64,000 bases of DNA from Ruminococcus sp. JC304 (GTDB taxonomy: Bacteria; Bacillota; Clostridia; Lachnospirales; Lachnospiraceae): positions 2,016,066-2,080,065 of the forward strand of contig HE978651.1 of assembly GCA_000285855.2 (NCBI GenBank), read 5' to 3'. The translations under genes and the position numbers were made by a program. Below are positions 16,466 to 25,783 of this stretch, in pieces (the first letter of the stretch is position 1; each line of letters begins with the position of its first letter). A model generated the notes under the pieces. That model was given only the letters and a program-made list of their open reading frames with translations. It did no database searches and was not told the origin of the DNA.

Positions 16466-16511
16466 CAAAAACAGGCAGTTCAGGTACACCTGAGCATACT
16501 TGAACTACCTG
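16466..16511 (-). terminator. Terminator after nrdG
   Basis: Long hairpin with arms 16498-16511 and 16472-16485 (CAGGTAGTTCAAGT / ACCTGAACTGCCTG), followed by TTTTTG on the minus strand, separating nrdG from dut. Confidence 0.82.
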
Positions 16512-16523
16512 TATATTTACTTC

Positions 16524-17012
16524 TTATTGGTGCAATACAATTTTTCCCTGGCGAAGAGTCTCCGGAACATCAATCACTCTTTGATTGCTGGAACCTTTCC
16601 ACCTCAGGGAAAGCTCTTTCTTGTCTGCTTCAAATTCACCGTCTACGCAGACATCCAGATACTCTGTAATTTTCTCTCTGCAGATTTCCTCCCAGAGAAA
16701 GCCTGTATAAAGCCAAATGGTTTTATCCGGATATTTCTTTTTGATCTCCTTTGCAAGAGCTGTTACCTCAGTGATATTTGCCGGATGCAGCGGATCTCCG
16801 CCTGAAAATGTAATTCCACTGACATAATCCTTATCCAGCTCTGCAAAAATCTCTGTACGCTCTGCATCTGTAAAGGGCAGACCGCCATTGGGATCCCAGG
16901 TCACAGGATTCTGACATTCCGGGCAACAATGATCACATCCTGCCACCCACAGAACTACACGGAGTCCGTCACCATTCAGCATATCGTCCTTGGTAATATT
17001 GTGATATCTCAT
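16524..17012 (-). CDS. nrdG: Anaerobic ribonucleoside-triphosphate reductase activating protein
   Basis: A radical SAM enzyme that installs the glycyl radical on the anaerobic ribonucleotide reductase NrdD. The 162-aa protein is of normal size. Its [4Fe-4S] motif is C-x3-C-x2-C in VAGCDHCCPECQNP (about residues 26-33), followed by the SAM-binding segment ITFSGGDPL. The ATG at 17012 starts just three bases after the pnp stop, so it may be cotranscribed with pnp. The partner nrdD, usually adjacent, is not in this window. Confidence 0.92.
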   Translation of the reverse strand: MRYHNITKDDMLNGDGLRVVLWVAGCDHCCPECQNPVTWDPNGGLPFTDAERTEIFAELDKDYVSGITFSGGDPLHPANITEVTALAKEIKKKYPDKTIWLYTGFLWEEICREKITEYLDVCVDGEFEADKKELSLRWKGSSNQRVIDVPETLRQGKIVLHQ

Positions 17013-17015
17013 ATT

Positions 17016-19109
17016 TTACGCTTCTTCCGGTACATCTTTCATGCTGAAGCTGATTCTGCCCATCTTATCCTTACCAAGACAAACAACCTTAACCTTGTCT
17101 CCAAGTGTAAGCACATCTTCCACACGATTGATTCTTTCTTTACAGATTTTGGAAATGTGAACCATTCCCTCTTTTCCTGGTGCAAATTCAACAAATGCTC
17201 CAAATTCCTTGATGCTGACAACCTTACCTGTGAAGATCTGACCTGCTTCAAAATCAGTAGCAATGATCTTAACCATCTCAGCAGCCTCATCCATGCTCTT
17301 CTGATCAACTCCGCAGATAGATACTGCACCTTCATCAGTAATATCAATCTTAACGCCTGTGCGCTCAATGATCGTGTTGATCGTCTTTCCTCTCTGACCT
17401 ACAACATCACCAATCTTCTGAGGATCGATCTGAATCTGGATGATCTTCGGAGCATATTTTCCTACAGATGTACGTGGAGCTGCAATACATTTCTCCATAA
17501 CTTCTGTCAGGATATATTCTCTTGCTTCTTTTGTACGTCTGATTGCTTCTTCTACGATCGGTCTTGTCAGTCCATGGATCTTGATATCCATCTGGATTGC
17601 TGTGATACCGTCATGAGTTCCGGCTACCTTGAAGTCCATATCTCCGAAGAAGTCTTCAAGTCCCTGGATATCTGTGAGAACGATGTAATCATCATCTGTA
17701 TCGCCTGTTACCAGACCACAGGAAATACCTGCTACCGGTTTTTTGATCGGTACACCGGCTGCCATCAGAGACATTGTGGATGCACAGATACTTGCCTGAG
17801 AAGTAGAACCATTGGATTCAAAGGTCTCAGATACAGTACGGATCGCATATGGGAATTCCTCTTCGCTTGGAAGTACAGGAACTAATGCTCTCTCAGCAAG
17901 TGCACCATGTCCGATCTCACGGCGTCCCGGTCCTCTGGATGGTTTTGTCTCACCTACAGAGTAGGACGGGAAATTGTAGTGATGCATATATCTCTTTGAA
18001 GTTTCAAATTCGTCAAGTCCGTCAAGCTTCTGTGCTTCTGCAAGAGGAGCCAGAGTTGTGATGGTACAGATCTGTGTCTGTCCACGTGTGAACATAGCAG
18101 AACCATGTACTCTGGGGATAATATCTGTCTCTGCTGCCAGAGGACGGATCTGAGTAATGGCACGACCATCCGGACGTTTGTGGTCTTTTAAGATCATCTT
18201 GCGGACAGTCTTCTTCTGGTACTGATATACAGCCTCGCCCAGAACTGCAAGCCACTCTTCCTTGTCGGCAAAAGCTTCTTTCAGTTTCTCTGTTACCTGA
18301 CGGATATTTTCTTCTCTTGTCTGTTTATCGTCAGAGAACACGGCAACTTCCATTTCTGCCGGAGGTACGACCTCTTTGATCGCTGCGAAGAGTTCTTCCG
18401 GAACTGCACATGATTCGTAGCTGTGTTTCGGTTTTCCGCATTCTTCTACGATCTTATCGATAAATTTGATGATCTCCTGGTTTACTTCATGAGCTTTATA
18501 GATAGCTTCGATCATCTTGTCTTCCGGAACTTCTTTTGCGCCGGCTTCGATCATGATTACTTTCTCTCTTGTGGAAGCTACTGTAAGCTGAAGGTCAGAT
18601 ACATCTTTCTGTGCCATGGTAGGGTTGATGATATATTCACCATTGATCAGACCAACCTGTGTGGTTGCACATGGACCGTCAAAGGGGATATCGGAAATGC
18701 AGGTTGCAATAGCAGAACCCAGCATAGCCGGAATCTCCGGATTACATTCCGGATCAACAGACATAACCATGTTTACCAGTGTTACATCATTTCTGTAATC
18801 CTTTGGAAACAGAGGACGCATAGGTCTGTCAATAACACGGGATGTAAGAATAGCATGTTCGCTTGCTTTACCTTCTCTCTTATTAAAACCTCCCGGGATC
18901 TTTCCTACTGCATACATTTTCTCTTCGTATTCAACGCTCAGCGGGAAGAAATCAATTCCCTCTCTTGGCTCTTTGGATGCTGTTGCTGTGGATAATACAG
19001 TAGTATCTCCGTAATGCATCAAAGCTGCACCGTTTGCCTGTTTTGCCACACGGCCAATATCTACGGTTAATGTTCTTCCGGCTAATTCCATGGAATAACT
19101 TTTGTACAT
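17016..19109 (-). CDS. pnp: Polyribonucleotide nucleotidyltransferase
   Basis: PNPase degrades RNA 3'-to-5' by phosphorolysis as a trimer. The 697-aa protein has two RNase PH-like domains (about 10-230 and 310-540) around a helical linker, then a KH domain (IGDVVGQRGKTIN) and a C-terminal S1 domain (TGKVVSIKEFGAFVEF). The ATG at 19109 (MYKSYS) has AAAGGAGA seven bases upstream; the ATG at 19115 is too close to that site. It follows rpsO, the classic order, across a terminator and a long leader hairpin that may mediate PNPase autoregulation. Confidence 0.97.
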   Translation of the reverse strand: MYKSYSMELAGRTLTVDIGRVAKQANGAALMHYGDTTVLSTATASKEPREGIDFFPLSVEYEEKMYAVGKIPGGFNKREGKASEHAILTSRVIDRPMRPLFPKDYRNDVTLVNMVMSVDPECNPEIPAMLGSAIATCISDIPFDGPCATTQVGLINGEYIINPTMAQKDVSDLQLTVASTREKVIMIEAGAKEVPEDKMIEAIYKAHEVNQEIIKFIDKIVEECGKPKHSYESCAVPEELFAAIKEVVPPAEMEVAVFSDDKQTREENIRQVTEKLKEAFADKEEWLAVLGEAVYQYQKKTVRKMILKDHKRPDGRAITQIRPLAAETDIIPRVHGSAMFTRGQTQICTITTLAPLAEAQKLDGLDEFETSKRYMHHYNFPSYSVGETKPSRGPGRREIGHGALAERALVPVLPSEEEFPYAIRTVSETFESNGSTSQASICASTMSLMAAGVPIKKPVAGISCGLVTGDTDDDYIVLTDIQGLEDFFGDMDFKVAGTHDGITAIQMDIKIHGLTRPIVEEAIRRTKEAREYILTEVMEKCIAAPRTSVGKYAPKIIQIQIDPQKIGDVVGQRGKTINTIIERTGVKIDITDEGAVSICGVDQKSMDEAAEMVKIIATDFEAGQIFTGKVVSIKEFGAFVEFAPGKEGMVHISKICKERINRVEDVLTLGDKVKVVCLGKDKMGRISFSMKDVPEEA

Positions 19110-19184
19110 ATTCATTCTCCTTTATATAAATTCATTATTATTGTTCATCCAGACTGTATCGCTATGAAAGGATGAGTATGGAAA

Positions 19185-19287
19185 CAGGAGTCCGAAACAA
19201 CTGAAAAAACTACTTTTACCATAAATTTCCCTGCATTCTTCTGCATCATAGAAATAATCTTTTCAGTAGTCTCGGAAATAACTCCTG
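19185..19287 (-). promoter_or_regulatory. Long stem-loop in the pnp leader
   Basis: Two arms of about 35 bases (19287-19251 and 19222-19185 on the minus strand) pair as CAGGAGU...ACUCCUG and CCGAGAC...GUUUCGG, then CUGAAAA with UUUUCAG. One internal bulge, one U-U mismatch and several G-U pairs interrupt the stem. It sits about 75 bases before the pnp start. Confidence 0.65.
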
Positions 19288-19324
19288 CATTCACAGAAAA
19301 GTTGCTGCTGACAGCTTTTTCGAC

Positions 19325-19354
19325 TAAAAACGGGGCGGATGGTATATCCGCCCC
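19325..19354 (-). terminator. Terminator after rpsO
   Basis: GC-rich perfect arms GGGGCGGAT / ATCCGCCCC (19332-19340 and 19346-19354), followed by GTTTTTAG on the minus strand. Confidence 0.88.
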
Positions 19355-19367
19355 TTCCGCATACTAA

Positions 19368-19634
19368 TTATTTTCTTAAACCTAATTTTTCAATCAGTGC
19401 ACGGTATCTTTCGATGTCTGTTTTCTTCAGGTAAGCTAACAGTCCACGTCTCTGACCTACCATTTTCAGAAGACCTCTTCTGGAATGATGATCTTTGTGG
19501 TTGCTCTGTAAATGCTCTGTAAGCTCCTGAATTCTTGCTGTAAGAATAGCTACCTGTACCTCTGGTGATCCTGTATCGCCTTCAGTTCTTGCATATTCTT
19601 TCATGATTGCTGCTTTCTTTTCTTTTGAAATCAT
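19368..19634 (-). CDS. rpsO: 30S ribosomal protein S15
   Basis: An 88-aa primary 16S rRNA-binding protein of the small subunit platform. Characteristic segments are [38 protein letters not shown] and [10 protein letters not shown]. The ATG at 19634 has a full AGGAGG at eight bases; the longer frame upstream is non-coding leader. It is transcribed from the promoter at 19738 through a structured 100-base leader, and a strong terminator follows before pnp. Confidence 0.97.
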   Translation of the reverse strand: MISKEKKAAIMKEYARTEGDTGSPEVQVAILTARIQELTEHLQSNHKDHHSRRGLLKMVGQRRGLLAYLKKTDIERYRALIEKLGLRK

Positions 19635-19730
19635 TTTGATTTCCTCCTGTTTATATATTATTATTGATTGGACCGCCACATATTAAGGGATGGTCGGAGT
19701 TTCCTGTCCCTGAACATGGGCTGAATTCAC
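19635..19730 (-). promoter_or_regulatory. rpsO leader, candidate S15 autoregulatory RNA
   Basis: About 95 untranslated bases with short pairing elements, including GGGA(19702-19699 region)/TCCC and GGACAGGAAACTCC, separate the promoter from the AGGAGG. S15 represses its own mRNA in several bacteria; the structure here is only suggested by eye. Confidence 0.3.
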
Positions 19731-19737
19731 CTTGGAT

Positions 19738-19766
19738 AGTATATCACATTGCCCATGGTGTGTAAA
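19738..19766 (-). promoter_or_regulatory. rpsO promoter
   Basis: TTTACA (19766-19761), 17-base spacer, TATACT (19743-19738) on the minus strand. Confidence 0.78.
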
Positions 19767-19774
19767 CTCTTTTT

Positions 19775-20674
19775 TTATTTTTCTTTTCGAAAGTATTCCT
19801 GACCTTTGACTGCATCCTTTTCCAACTGTTTTTTTAAAGCTTCCAGAGATGTAAATTTTTGTTCAGGTCTGAGAAATTTTTTAAAATCCACCCGGCAGTA
19901 CTGGCCATAAAGGTCTTCCTGGCAATCAAACAGATAGGTTTCCACTCCAAGAAATTTCTCTCCTCCTACTGTAGGTTTATATCCAATATTGGTGATTCCC
20001 TGATATGTTCTTTCCTTAAAATACGAAACTGTGATGTAGACACCGTTAGGCGGCATCAGTTTCTCTCCAGAAGGAATCAGATTTGTTGTGGGAAGGAGAT
20101 ATTTATGTCCCATTCCCCGTCCATGCTCCACTTCTCCCTCCACAGAGAAATCCATTCCCATAAGAGCATGAAATTTTTCCATATTGCCTCTGCTCAGTTC
20201 TTCCCTGATAAAAGTGCTGCTGATCTTCCTGCGTCCATCCATTTCTTTTGGCAGGATTTCCACATCAAAGCCATATTTTCTGCCATATTCTTTCAGCATC
20301 TGCGGAGTTCCTTTTCGTTCAAAGCCAAATCGGAAATCCTCCCCGACAGCCACGTAGGAGGCCTGAAGGTCTCCTACCAGAATTTCTTTTATAAAATTTT
20401 CTGCTTTCATATGCCGGATCCGGTCATTCAACGGACATTCCAACAGAATATCTACGCCCAGCTTCTCTAGCAGGCGACATCTTTCTTCTTTTGTAAGAAT
20501 GGTTCTGGAAGCATTTCCAAGAGCCAGCACTACTGCCTGTGCTCCCTCCTGCTTCTGTCCGATAATTTTCTCCACAAGCTTTCTGTGTCCGCGATGTATG
20601 CCATCAAACTTTCCAAGAGTTACCGCACTGTGGGCAATCCTTGGAAAATCATTCTCGATTCTTATATATTCCAT
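19775..20674 (-). CDS. ribF: Bifunctional riboflavin kinase/FAD synthetase
   Basis: Converts riboflavin to FMN and then FAD. The 299-aa protein has an N-terminal nucleotidyltransferase domain with GKFDGIHRGHRKL (about residues 22-34) and a C-terminal flavokinase domain with the GRGMGHKYLLPTTN motif (about 187-200) and YGQYCRVDF near the end. The ATG at 20674 has TAGGAG six bases upstream. It lies downstream of truB, as in many Firmicutes, and its stop precedes the rpsO promoter. Confidence 0.95.
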   Translation of the reverse strand: MEYIRIENDFPRIAHSAVTLGKFDGIHRGHRKLVEKIIGQKQEGAQAVVLALGNASRTILTKEERCRLLEKLGVDILLECPLNDRIRHMKAENFIKEILVGDLQASYVAVGEDFRFGFERKGTPQMLKEYGRKYGFDVEILPKEMDGRRKISSTFIREELSRGNMEKFHALMGMDFSVEGEVEHGRGMGHKYLLPTTNLIPSGEKLMPPNGVYITVSYFKERTYQGITNIGYKPTVGGEKFLGVETYLFDCQEDLYGQYCRVDFKKFLRPEQKFTSLEALKKQLEKDAVKGQEYFRKEK

Positions 20675-20710
20675 TGTGTCTCCTAATTATCGTAATGTCT
20701 GGATAATGCC

Positions 20711-21595
20711 TCAAAACATTTTCACAGGGAAATATAGAAACCGCCTTTCATCCCACTGATAAACTCCGGCAAATGCACCTCCACTGCTACACATTCTGAT
20801 CCAGCCCTGCTTCTCACATCCGGAAACCACTCCCTGAGGAAGAGGATTCCCATTAGCAAGAAGCCTGTCACCTTCTTCTTTACAGCAAATCCGGGGATAT
20901 TCTCCCAGGATTTCTTCTATACCCAGAACCTTATCCTGTATAGCTCCGGACTTTACAGCTTCCTCTGCCTGTGCAAGTGTAATGGCGTCCTTTAATTCAA
21001 ATTTTCCCACTTTTGTACGCACCAGAGATTCCATGGCAGCGCCGCAGCCAAGCTTCTCTCCCATATCATGGCACAGTGTACGGATATAGGTTCCCTTGCT
21101 ACAGACTACACGATACCGCACCAACGGCAAATTTATCTCCAGAATTTCAATCTGATAAAAGTGTACAGGCCGTGGCTTTCTCTCCACAGTCTTTCCCTCT
21201 CGTGCCAGCTCATAGAGTTTTTTCCCATTTACCTTCAATGCTGAATACATGGGAGGAATCTGAAGCTGTTCTCCAAGAAAGGATTCCGCTGCTTCTTTTA
21301 CCTCCTTCTCAGTCACAGAAATCGGTTCCGTCTGTGACAGAATAGTCCCTGTCATATCCTGTGTGTCTGTCACTACTCCAAGGCGCATAACTGCCTCGTA
21401 GGTTTTCTCTTTATCAGTGATCAGATCCACCAGCTTTGTAGCTTTGCCCAGCGCTACCGGGAGAACCCCCTCTGCGTCCGGGTCAAGGGTTCCGGTATGC
21501 CCGATCTTTTTCATATGAATAATTCCCCTCAATTTTGCCACAACATCATGAGAGGTATACCCTTTTTCCTTGCGGATCACTATGATTCCATCCAT
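20711..21595 (-). CDS. truB: tRNA pseudouridine(55) synthase
   Basis: Isomerises U55 in the T-loop of tRNAs. The 294-aa protein has GIIVIRKEKGYTSHDVV, the catalytic Asp motif GHTGTLDPDAEGVLPVALGKATK (Asp at about residue 39), and SKGTYIRTLCHDMG in the middle. A C-terminal extension likely forms the PUA-like region. The ATG overlaps the nrnA stop by one base (TGATG), indicating translational coupling in the rbfA-nrnA-truB-ribF order. Confidence 0.96.
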   Translation of the reverse strand: MDGIIVIRKEKGYTSHDVVAKLRGIIHMKKIGHTGTLDPDAEGVLPVALGKATKLVDLITDKEKTYEAVMRLGVVTDTQDMTGTILSQTEPISVTEKEVKEAAESFLGEQLQIPPMYSALKVNGKKLYELAREGKTVERKPRPVHFYQIEILEINLPLVRYRVVCSKGTYIRTLCHDMGEKLGCGAAMESLVRTKVGKFELKDAITLAQAEEAVKSGAIQDKVLGIEEILGEYPRICCKEEGDRLLANGNPLPQGVVSGCEKQGWIRMCSSGGAFAGVYQWDERRFLYFPVKMF

Positions 21596-22557
21596 CAGTC
21601 CTCTGTCTCCTGAAACTGTTTGCAGATCTGCCCTGTCACATTATTGATCACATCGTACACAGATCCCTGCAGATCACAGCCTGCTGCACGCATATGTCCG
21701 CCGCCGCCAAAGTATACTGCTATCTTGCTTACGTCAATTTTTCCGTTAGATCGAAGAGAAACCTTGAAAGACTGCTGTTCAAACTCATAGATAAACATAG
21801 CAACCTCCACACCCTGAGTGAGGCGAAGTTGACTGACAATACCATCCAGATCCTGACCGTCAACACCGTAGAAGTCCATGTCTCTCTTTTTGAGATAGCC
21901 AACAATACATTTCCCATCCAGAAGCATAATGCTCTCTGCCAGAACTCGTCCCATAACCTGATTCTGGATATAAGTTTTCTGATAAAAAGATTCATCAATA
22001 ATCTTACTGAAATTGAATCCTGTTTTCATCAGTTCTCCGGCAATCCGCATGGTATCCGGAGAAGTTGAAGAATACTGGAACACTCCTGTATCATGAACCA
22101 TTCCTGTATAGATTGGTTTGGCAATCGTGCAATTTATTTTTTCAGGATCCAGCAGACCATATAGAACCTCACAGGCAGAGCTTACCTCTCCCTGGATATG
22201 ATTGATCTGGGCAAATCCAGGATTGCTGACATGATGATCAATACAAGCTGTCTTTTTTGCAGAGTCAAAATAGGGAGCTGCAATGGCCAGTCTGTCCTTT
22301 GCGCTCACATCGCAGGTAACAAAAAGGTCATATTCCTTCTCACCATCCAGTTCCATTTTAACCTCATCCATACAGTCAATATGACCAAAAACCGGTTTTG
22401 GATGATCCAGATACACATCCACCTGAATCTCCGGCCAATAGGTTTTCACATATAAATATAATGCCATACAGGAACCGACACAGTCACCGTCCGGACGAAC
22501 ATGTCCGCCGATTCCCATTGTTTTCACACCATCCAGTATCTCCGCAATATTTTTCAT
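21595..22557 (-). CDS. nrnA: Bifunctional oligoribonuclease/PAP phosphatase (DHH family)
   Basis: Degrades short RNA oligonucleotides and 3'-phosphoadenosine 5'-phosphate. The 320-aa protein has an N-terminal DHH domain (GHVRPDGDCVGS near residue 18, CIDHHVSN near 100) and a C-terminal DHHA1 domain with the glycine-rich motif GGGGHMRAAGC. These carry the Mn2+ ligands and substrate loop. It sits between rbfA and truB, its standard position in Firmicutes, 12 bases after rbfA. Confidence 0.94.
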   Translation of the reverse strand: MKNIAEILDGVKTMGIGGHVRPDGDCVGSCMALYLYVKTYWPEIQVDVYLDHPKPVFGHIDCMDEVKMELDGEKEYDLFVTCDVSAKDRLAIAAPYFDSAKKTACIDHHVSNPGFAQINHIQGEVSSACEVLYGLLDPEKINCTIAKPIYTGMVHDTGVFQYSSTSPDTMRIAGELMKTGFNFSKIIDESFYQKTYIQNQVMGRVLAESIMLLDGKCIVGYLKKRDMDFYGVDGQDLDGIVSQLRLTQGVEVAMFIYEFEQQSFKVSLRSNGKIDVSKIAVYFGGGGHMRAAGCDLQGSVYDVINNVTGQICKQFQETED

Positions 22558-22569
22558 ATATTTAACCTC

Positions 22570-22980
22570 TCAAATTTCTTCCTCATCCTGGAAATTGTCA
22601 ATATCAGTTTCCTGTTTGTGAGACTGATCTTTCTTTGCAATATCATCGATCAATTTAGACATGGTCACACCATATTCGATGGACTCATCCAGGATGAAAC
22701 GAATTTCCGGCGTATTCCTCAGATTCATATTATGAGCAAGCTGACGTCGGATATAGCCTTCTGCGCTTTTTAGTCCTTTGATCGTTGCTTCTTTTGCTTC
22801 TTTTTCCCCAAGCACACTAATGTATGCCTTACAGGTTTTCAGATCAGGAGCCACTTCCACAGCCATGACAGAAGTCATGGGATGAATACGCGGGTCCTTA
22901 ATCTCATTACGGATGATGGTGCTCAGTTCTTTCTGAACCTCACCATTGATCCTTGTATTCTTAATACTGTTTTTTCGCAT
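22570..22980 (-). CDS. rbfA: 30S ribosome-binding factor A
   Basis: A late 16S maturation factor that binds pre-30S particles. The 136-aa protein has the type-II KH-like RbfA fold, with RINGEVQKELSTIIRNEIKDPR at the N-terminus and an ICDD-like downstream segment RFILDESIEYG. The last 20 residues are charged and low in complexity (ETDIDNFQDEEE). It lies directly after infB, separated by a hairpin at 23004-23027. Confidence 0.94.
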   Translation of the reverse strand: MRKNSIKNTRINGEVQKELSTIIRNEIKDPRIHPMTSVMAVEVAPDLKTCKAYISVLGEKEAKEATIKGLKSAEGYIRRQLAHNMNLRNTPEIRFILDESIEYGVTMSKLIDDIAKKDQSHKQETDIDNFQDEEEI

Positions 22981-23003
22981 TCAGATATTCACTCCTATTT
23001 TAT

Positions 23004-23027
23004 CAGCCGGACATTTCTATCCGGCTG
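23004..23027 (-). repeat. Intercistronic hairpin between infB and rbfA
   Basis: Perfect 8-bp arms CAGCCGGA / TCCGGCTG with an 8-base loop. No T-run follows, so it is more likely an mRNA-stability or processing hairpin than a terminator. Confidence 0.6.
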
Positions 23028-23038
23028 TATCCTGATAC

Positions 23039-25780
23039 CTATCTTGGTACCTCTACCATAATATAGGCCTCTACCTTATCTTCTTCTTTTACATCATTAA
23101 AGCCGTCAAATACAAGACCACATTCATAGCCCGTCTTAACTTCTTTTACATCGTCCTTAAATCTCTTCAGAGATGCAAGTTCTCCCTCGAAGATCTGCTC
23201 TCCTTCTCTGGAAATACGAACCTTACAGTTTCTCTGGAAGACACCATCCAGAATGTAGCTTCCTGCAATTGTACCAACTCCGGATGCCTTAAACAGCTGA
23301 CGAACCTCTGCATGGCCAATTACTTTCTCCTCAAATACAGGATCCAGCATACCCTTCATAGCAGCTTCCACATCTTCGATTGCCTGATAGATAACTCTGT
23401 ACAGACGGAGGTCTACGCCCTCCTGCTCAGCCAGCTGTTTCGCTGTAGTATCAGGACGGACATTAAAGCCGATAATGATCGCATTTGATGTAGCCGCAAG
23501 ACTAACATCAGATTCATTGATGGCGCCAACTCCACCATGGATAACTTTAACAACCACTTCTTCATTGGAAAGTTTGGTCAGACTCTGTTTTACGGCCTCT
23601 ACAGACCCCTGCACATCAGCCTTTACAATAAGTGGCAGTTCTTTCAGATCACTTGCTTGAATCTGATCAAAGAGATTATCCAGAGACAGTTTACCCTTTG
23701 TCTCCTCCAGCAGACGATTCTTGTTTTCTGATACGAATGCTCCTGCAAAATTCTTCGCCTCTTTGTCACTGTCAAAGGACAGCAGAATCTCGCCGGCATT
23801 TGGAACATCACCAAGACCCAGAATCTCTACCGGTGTGGAAGGACCAGCCTGTTTAATACGTCGTCCCCTATCATCCATCATTGCACGTACCTTACCGCTA
23901 CATGCTCCTGCTGCGATGAAGTCCCCTACATGAAGAGTTCCCTTCTGTACAAGAATTGTAGCAACAGGGCCCTTTCCTTTGTCAAGCTGTGCTTCAATAA
24001 CCAGACCTCTGGCTGCACGGTTTGGATTTGCTTTCAGTTCACATACCTCTGCTGTAAGCAGGATCATTTCAAGAAGAGTATCAATTCCCTCTCCTGTATG
24101 GGCAGAAACAGGTACAAAAATTGTACTTCCACCCCAGTCTTCCGGAATCAGCTCGTATTCAGAAAGTTCCTGTTTTACACGTTCAATATTGGCACTTGGT
24201 TTATCAATCTTGTTAATAGCAACAATGATCTCAACGCCTGCTGCTTTTGCATGGCTGATAGCCTCTACTGTCTGAGGCATTACACCATCGTCCGCTGCAA
24301 CAACCAGAACTGCAATATCTGTAGAATTAGCACCACGCATACGCATTGCAGTAAATGCTTCATGTCCCGGAGTATCCAGGAAAGTAATCTTCTCTCCGTT
24401 GATCTCTACCACAGAAGCACCGATATGCTGTGTGATACCACCAGCCTCACCTCTGGTTACATTTGTTTTACGGATAGCATCCAAAAGAGATGTCTTACCA
24501 TGGTCAACGTGACCCATAACACAGACAACCGGTGGTCTTGGAACCATCTTGGATTCATCCTCTTCTTCCTCTTTCAGAAGTTCTCCGATCACATCCACCT
24601 TCTCTTCCGGTTCTGCAACAATATCATATTCCAGAGCAATTTCCTGAGCTTTTTCAAAATCGATCTCATGGTTCACAGTAACCATCATACCCTGCATGAA
24701 AAGCTTCTTTACGATGGCTGAAGGCTGCATTTTCATTGCCTCTGCCAGTTCGCGGATTGTCATCTTCTCCGGAAGGGTAATCTCCTTAACCTCTGGTTTC
24801 TTCTCTTCCTGTTTTGGCTGAGGAGCCGGCTTCTGCAGTGCCTTCGGTAATCTGGAATTCTTGTTAAAGCCTCCCTGATTTGGTCTGCGTCCACCATTAT
24901 TCTGGCTCTTGTCGAATTCTTTTTTCTTATTTTTATTCTCTCTGTCGCGCTCTCTCTTGCTGTCCTTGGAAGTCTTGGTCAGTTCAGGTGCAAATACCAT
25001 GTCATCATTCTTTCTGGTATTCTGGCGCTGTCCCTGCGGGCGGCCTTCGCCCTGTGGTCTGCCCTGGCCAAATCTGCCTCCCTGGCTTCTTCCATCTCCC
25101 TGCGGACGACCGCCCTGGCGGTTCTGGCCATCTCCCTGGCCTCTTCCCTGTCCAAAACGATTTCCCTGTGGACGGCCTTCACCCTGGAAACGACCACCCT
25201 GACGGTTCTGACCATCTCCCTGTGAACGGCCCTGGCTAAATCTGCCTCCCTGGCTTCTTCCATCTCCCTGCGGACGACCGCCCTGGCGGTTCTGGCCATC
25301 TCCCTGGCCTCTTCCCTGTCCAAAACGATTTCCCTGTGGACGGCCTTCACCCTGGAAACGGCCACCCTGACGGTTCTGGCCATCTCCCTGGCGGGAGCCT
25401 CTGTTGCCGGCACCTGCACGGTCCGAAGTTGTCTGACGCGGAGACTGAGTTTCTGCTGTTTTTGTCACAGCTGGTTTTACTGTCTCATTTGTCTTTGGTG
25501 CCTCTGCTGTTTTTTCAGCTGCAGGCTTTACTGTTTTCTTTCTTGTTTTTCCTCCGTCGCTTGCATTCTGTGCATGATAAACACGGATAATATTCTTTTT
25601 CTTTTTAGGTGTTTCAGCCTTCTCTCCTTCAAGATTTGCTGTTACAACCTTTTCTTCTGTTTTGGGAGTATCCAATTTCGCAATATGCTCCTTTCCCCTA
25701 TTATATTTATCTGTTTCTGTTATTTCCTTGTTCTGCCTTCCAAGCTCTCTGGTCAACTCATGTACCTGCAATTTTGACAA
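23039..25780 (-). CDS. infB: Translation initiation factor IF-2
   Basis: GTPase that brings fMet-tRNA to the 30S subunit. The 913-aa protein has a basic N-terminus ([12 protein letters not shown]), a long Arg/Gly/Gln-rich linker built of repeats (about residues 125-255), an IF2-N domain ([11 protein letters not shown]), and the G domain. The G motifs are [20 protein letters not shown] and SAHTGEG; domains II-IV follow. The likely start is TTG at 25780: AAGGAGG lies eight bases upstream, and the protein begins as IF-2 should. It belongs to the rimP-nusA-ylxR-ylxQ-infB-rbfA operon. Confidence 0.97.
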   Translation of the reverse strand: MSKLQVHELTRELGRQNKEITETDKYNRGKEHIAKLDTPKTEEKVVTANLEGEKAETPKKKKNIIRVYHAQNASDGGKTRKKTVKPAAEKTAEAPKTNETVKPAVTKTAETQSPRQTTSDRAGAGNRGSRQGDGQNRQGGRFQGEGRPQGNRFGQGRGQGDGQNRQGGRPQGDGRSQGGRFSQGRSQGDGQNRQGGRFQGEGRPQGNRFGQGRGQGDGQNRQGGRPQGDGRSQGGRFGQGRPQGEGRPQGQRQNTRKNDDMVFAPELTKTSKDSKRERDRENKNKKKEFDKSQNNGGRRPNQGGFNKNSRLPKALQKPAPQPKQEEKKPEVKEITLPEKMTIRELAEAMKMQPSAIVKKLFMQGMMVTVNHEIDFEKAQEIALEYDIVAEPEEKVDVIGELLKEEEEDESKMVPRPPVVCVMGHVDHGKTSLLDAIRKTNVTRGEAGGITQHIGASVVEINGEKITFLDTPGHEAFTAMRMRGANSTDIAVLVVAADDGVMPQTVEAISHAKAAGVEIIVAINKIDKPSANIERVKQELSEYELIPEDWGGSTIFVPVSAHTGEGIDTLLEMILLTAEVCELKANPNRAARGLVIEAQLDKGKGPVATILVQKGTLHVGDFIAAGACSGKVRAMMDDRGRRIKQAGPSTPVEILGLGDVPNAGEILLSFDSDKEAKNFAGAFVSENKNRLLEETKGKLSLDNLFDQIQASDLKELPLIVKADVQGSVEAVKQSLTKLSNEEVVVKVIHGGVGAINESDVSLAATSNAIIIGFNVRPDTTAKQLAEQEGVDLRLYRVIYQAIEDVEAAMKGMLDPVFEEKVIGHAEVRQLFKASGVGTIAGSYILDGVFQRNCKVRISREGEQIFEGELASLKRFKDDVKEVKTGYECGLVFDGFNDVKEEDKVEAYIMVEVPR
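25070..25405. repeat. 168-bp tandem repeat inside infB
   Basis: Two nearly identical 168-bp units (25070-25237 and 25238-25405) encode a 56-residue RGG/RPQG-rich period in IF-2. Each contains smaller [11 protein letters not shown] units, so the linker grew by nested duplication. Confidence 0.88.
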
Positions 25781-25783
25781 TTG

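Noticed and set aside
16929-17885. 318-codon plus-strand open frame opposite pnp
   Set aside because: It lies wholly inside the conserved pnp gene, has no ribosome binding site or recognisable domain, and its composition (Cys/His/Ser-rich) is typical of antisense frames.
25030-25410. CRISPR-like or satellite repeat array
   Set aside because: The repeats are in-frame codon repeats of the infB RGG linker; there are no unique spacers between identical short repeats and no cas genes.
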